DNA from: Candidatus Gemmiger stercorigallinarum
GTDB lineage: Bacteria; Bacillota; Clostridia; Oscillospirales; Ruminococcaceae
DNA length: 42,832 bases
Direction of reading: 5' to 3'
Assembly (NCBI GenBank): GCA_019119495.1
Contig: DWWX01000008.1
Span: 1 to 42,832, forward strand
Part shown: one piece after another, positions 40,173-42,832 of the stretch
Numbering within the stretch: position 1 is the stretch's first letter
Layout: the number at the start of each line of letters is the position of its first letter
The notes under the pieces: model-generated
The model's database searches: none
What the model was told of the DNA's origin: nothing
What the model saw: the letters and a program-made list of their open reading frames with translations, nothing else
Made by a program: the position numbers and the translations under genes

Positions 40173-41666
40173 TTAACGATCCTGCTTTTTACGGGATTTG
40201 CGGGAGACAACCAGCAGGATGCCGGCAATCACAACGATAGCCGCGCCACCGATGGAGTACATCATGGTGCCGGTGCCGCCGGTCTCGGGAATCGCAGCGT
40301 TGGCAAAGCTGGCATCCACAATGTAATCGACGCCTGCCGCCTCGTCATTGACCTCGATCTCCAGTTCCGTCTCACTGCACACATATCCGTCGGGAGCAGC
40401 AGCCTCTTTCAGATAATAGGTACCCGCATCCAGGCCATCGACACGAATGTAGCCCTCGGCATCGGTGGTCAGCGTGCCATGGTTGTTTATGAGATTTCCA
40501 TCGCTGTCCTTCTGATACAGTCCGAACACGGCGCCTTTCAGGCCTTCATTGGTCACCTGGTCATACTTGAACACACGGATAGCATATGTCTTGACCGTGA
40601 CGGTATCCATTGAGCTGCTCCCCTCAGGATAGCCAACCTGGGCTTTGTTCGTGTAAATACCAGCGGTAGTGTCCGCTTTCAGAGTCGCTGTATACGTGAC
40701 CGTAATGGCCGTAGCGTTTGCAATGTCATTGCTCTTGATGATGCCTGCTTCATACAGTTTGACCAAATCAAGGGTGATGCTAAACTCATGGGTGTTGCTC
40801 AGATCCAAGTTATACTGACCATCAGTCAGCATGGTATCCCCAATCTTGATCACGAAGTTCTTCGGGTCATCAAAGGCCGCATCCAGCGTATCAGCAAAGA
40901 CCAGCTTGTAGCTGCTAGCCGCCTTGGTTGTCGGCTCGTCTACGACAATATAATTGCGCAGGTTATCAGGTACATTGGATTCCAGCTCAAAAGTGACATC
41001 AGTCCCTGCGGCAGCCGTATCGCTTTCGAGTTTTTCATCACCGGCAATGATCCACTTGTTCAGACCAGGCTTGCTGATTTTCTCGCCGGGCTCCTCGGGC
41101 TTTTCGTCGGGATCCGTGGTGCCCGGGGCTGTGGCAGGGGCGCCGACGCTGCAAGTCGTGTTGACCGACTCATCCACAACAGTAGATCCATCGTAAGCTT
41201 TAATCGTAGCGGCAAAGGTCAGCTGGTCATCTTGAACATCAGTGGCGCTGAACGTCTTGGAAACATAGAAGTAGGTCGATGCCATATCTCTAGGGACATC
41301 ACCTATCACAGTGGTTCCCGTTTGCATCGGTGCAGCAGCGGTTTTACCAACCAACGTTGCATCGCCAATGTCAACGGAAAAGTAGGGGGTAACAGCTTCG
41401 TCATTCGGTTCCCCCTCAACGGTCACCTTGTACAGCAAAGTGACCTCCTCCCCATCGTCGAGATTAATGGGATCAGTCGAATAGGTGACACCGTCAAGAT
41501 CAAAAGCCACGAAAATTGCATCGTTGGGCTTATTGGTCACACGTTCAACAGCAAAGTCGGTGATCGTAGGCATCTCAGCAGCAAACGCTGTAACCGGCAG
41601 CATTGCGGCACACATTGCCGCCGCACAGACTGCGGACGCAATGCGTTTCAACCATGTTTTCATCAT
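40173..41666 (-). CDS. Major pilin subunit, IPETG-anchored
   Basis: A 497-residue sortase-polymerised pilin. Signal peptide IASAVCAAAMCAAMLPVTAF; N-terminal domain to about 180; Asp/Glu/Pro linker; D2 domain beginning KPGLNKWIIAGDEKLESD, where the early Lys is a candidate pilin-motif Lys; a C-terminal Cna-B domain (IRVFKYDQVTNEGLKGAVFG; E-box YYLKEAAAPDGY); sorting signal IPETG (459-463), helix and RKSRKKQDR tail. AAAGGAGG precedes ATG-ATG. GC content is visibly lower than chromosomal genes to the left. I could not fix a clear promoter in 41690-41775. Confidence 0.92.
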   Translation of the reverse strand: MMKTWLKRIASAVCAAAMCAAMLPVTAFAAEMPTITDFAVERVTNKPNDAIFVAFDLDGVTYSTDPINLDDGEEVTLLYKVTVEGEPNDEAVTPYFSVDIGDATLVGKTAAAPMQTGTTVIGDVPRDMASTYFYVSKTFSATDVQDDQLTFAATIKAYDGSTVVDESVNTTCSVGAPATAPGTTDPDEKPEEPGEKISKPGLNKWIIAGDEKLESDTAAAGTDVTFELESNVPDNLRNYIVVDEPTTKAASSYKLVFADTLDAAFDDPKNFVIKIGDTMLTDGQYNLDLSNTHEFSITLDLVKLYEAGIIKSNDIANATAITVTYTATLKADTTAGIYTNKAQVGYPEGSSSMDTVTVKTYAIRVFKYDQVTNEGLKGAVFGLYQKDSDGNLINNHGTLTTDAEGYIRVDGLDAGTYYLKEAAAPDGYVCSETELEIEVNDEAAGVDYIVDASFANAAIPETGGTGTMMYSIGGAAIVVIAGILLVVSRKSRKKQDR

Positions 41667-41775
41667 TTACAGGATTCCTCCTTTAGTTTCTTCCAAGATT
41701 GTTGGTTCGGACAAAATAAATAGCCTGCATCCCCCCCTCTGCCTCTGGCAGCGTATTATCTCTATGTCTTGCTCT

Positions 41776-41804
41776 AAAAAGAGCTGCCGAAGCATTGCTT
41801 CAGC
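41776..41804 (-). terminator. Terminator of the recombinase-like gene
   Basis: Minus-strand stem GCTGAAGC/GCTTCGGC (41804-41797 with 41793-41786, three-base loop) followed by AGCTCTTTTT. It separates the recombinase-like gene from the pilus operon. Confidence 0.6.
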
Positions 41805-41836
41805 CAAGAGAATGTTTTGCAATTTGCCGCTTTGCG

Positions 41837-42658
41837 CTATGCACCGCGCTCCACCGTGGCGCTCTGCGGCCAGCCGATGGCCTCCTGCTCCATTTCCAGC
41901 ATCTGGTCGTACATCTGCTGGCGCAGGGCTGCAAGCTGGTCTTCCACCTGCTGCTGTGTTGCCTTGTACAGGTTGCGCAGGCTGCGCGGGTTGCCTTTTT
42001 CCTCCGGCACGCCGGCGGCCTGGCAGACCTCATGCAGCTGACGGAAGATGTTGGACCGGTTCCACGTCTGGCCCGTTCGCGTGATGAACACCGGGCCGCG
42101 GTAGATGCCGTTTTCTGCCATGTAGGCCAGCAGCTCCTGCTGCAGGGCGGGCGGACAGCGGAACCCGAAGGCTCCGTCACGATACTTCAGCGTACCGCTG
42201 CCCTGCTTGACCAGCTCGGCCGTGACCTGGTTCAGGCACTGGATTGGCACCCCAGTGGTGGCAAACAGCTTGATCAGCAGATAGATCCGGTGCTTGCCCA
42301 GGCTGCGCGCCGTGCGGAGCAGCTTTAAGTACTCGGTGCGGGTCAAAGTCGGCGACCGTTCCTGCTCCTCCGTGACCCTGGTGTGGCCCCGCAGCAGGTC
42401 GTACCGGCCACACCACTTGAAATAGTTGTTGGCTGCCGCAAGGTGCACATTGACCGCACTGCGCGTATACACCTGTTCCAGCGACTGCTCCCATTCGGCC
42501 ATTGTCTTTGGCGTGGGGACTCCGTGCTGCACCGTGAACGCCAGCAGGTCATGCAGGCAGTTGGTGTAGTAGCGCCGGGTGTCCGGGTTCCAGCCTTTGT
42601 TCTCCGTCGCCGCAAGGTAATCCGAGATGGAATAGCCTTGCAAGATTTCATCGTTCAT
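41837..42658 (-). CDS. Tyrosine-recombinase-like protein lacking the canonical catalytic residues
   Basis: A 273-residue protein with the two-domain layout of site-specific integrases: an N-terminal SAM-like domain (SISDYLAATENKGWNPDTRR; SAVNVHLAAANNYFKWCGRY) and a C-terminal domain starting TLTRTEYLKLLRTARSLGKH. In the first catalytic box T-G-L-R-I-x-E is replaced by TGVPIQCLNQ; the H-x-x-R box reads RSLRNLYKATQQQ; no LGH box or terminal Tyr motif is obvious. It may be inactive, a regulator, or a divergent subfamily. The start at 42658 is uncertain: a purine-rich GGGAAAGGGGG lies about 12 bases upstream, and the frame stays open to 42829. Confidence 0.7.
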   Translation of the reverse strand: MNDEILQGYSISDYLAATENKGWNPDTRRYYTNCLHDLLAFTVQHGVPTPKTMAEWEQSLEQVYTRSAVNVHLAAANNYFKWCGRYDLLRGHTRVTEEQERSPTLTRTEYLKLLRTARSLGKHRIYLLIKLFATTGVPIQCLNQVTAELVKQGSGTLKYRDGAFGFRCPPALQQELLAYMAENGIYRGPVFITRTGQTWNRSNIFRQLHEVCQAAGVPEEKGNPRSLRNLYKATQQQVEDQLAALRQQMYDQMLEMEQEAIGWPQSATVERGA

Positions 42659-42832
42659 GCGCACAGCAGGCCCCCTTTCCCGCAGCGGTATCGGTGCAGG
42701 TAACAGAAGCGCAGTTCTGTTCCCATAATTAACCCAGGTTAATAAGCCGTCGGCAGGCGGCAACGTATCTGCGTCCAATTTTAGCTTTTCGCAGCAAAAA
42801 AAGGCGCAAAGGAACAGCCGGGCAAACAAGAG

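Noticed and set aside
41667-41836. An invertible promoter (phase-variation switch) for the pilus operon
   Set aside because: The only inverted repeats found are the terminator stem and a short CTGCC/GGCAG hairpin; no pair of separated inverted repeats flanks the region.

Overview
The window reads as the chromosome of a high-GC, Gram-positive, gut-type Clostridium relative, most like the Faecalibacterium / Gemmiger / Subdoligranulum branch of the Oscillospiraceae. Support comes from a YlmC/YmxH-type sporulation gene, an FeoAB fusion with a FeoB-associated Cys-rich protein, DUF4317 and CD3324 family genes, lipoproteins with Ser/Glu-rich linkers, sigma-A type promoters and sortase-linked surface proteins. 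The genus is an inference; no rRNA gene is present.

Positions 1-24.6 kb look like core chromosome. In order: the end of a PRC-barrel sporulation gene; a polar amino-acid ABC importer (227-2778, minus); an iron(II) uptake unit (FeoAB plus small Cys-rich protein, 3289-5953); a CD3324 regulator; a choloylglycine-hydrolase-like Ntn hydrolase and a Vat-like acetyltransferase (6592-7943); a cobalamin-riboswitch-controlled pair of a DUF4430 protein and an ECF S component (8297-9678); about 1 kb of structured intergenic repeats; a UgpBAEC-like sugar or glycerol-phosphate importer (10720-15243, minus); TraX plus a secreted VanX-like peptidase; DUF4317; an HPr with Asp at position 46; BirA, TlpA and CcdA; enolase; and a lipoprotein.

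Positions 24.9-25.9 kb hold two overlapping genes, the second resembling a divergent sigma factor. Positions 26.1-31.9 kb hold a LysR-controlled flavin/redox cluster on the minus strand: FMN reductase, secreted flavodoxin lipoprotein, DUF4405 membrane protein, permease, a deletion-derived mini-lipoprotein, flavin reductase, flavodoxin and a DUF362 remnant. Three members are broken, so the cluster is decaying while its promoter and several genes look intact.

Positions 31.95-32.69 kb are an integration scar: a tyrosine-integrase C-terminal fragment, a frameshifted and truncated zeta-toxin gene, and the 3' 60 bases of a tRNA-Ser with a terminator. This looks like the distal att site of an island that runs to the right and past the window end. 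The island carries a tandem-HTH protein, an orphan Phd/YefM antitoxin, an intact and a truncated AAA/DUF4143 ATPase, a DUF5714-arsenate reductase fusion behind a palindromic operator, a four-gene sortase-dependent pilus operon (41666 to 37531, minus) and a tyrosine-recombinase-like protein lacking the usual catalytic residues. Several of these genes have visibly lower GC than the chromosome to the left.
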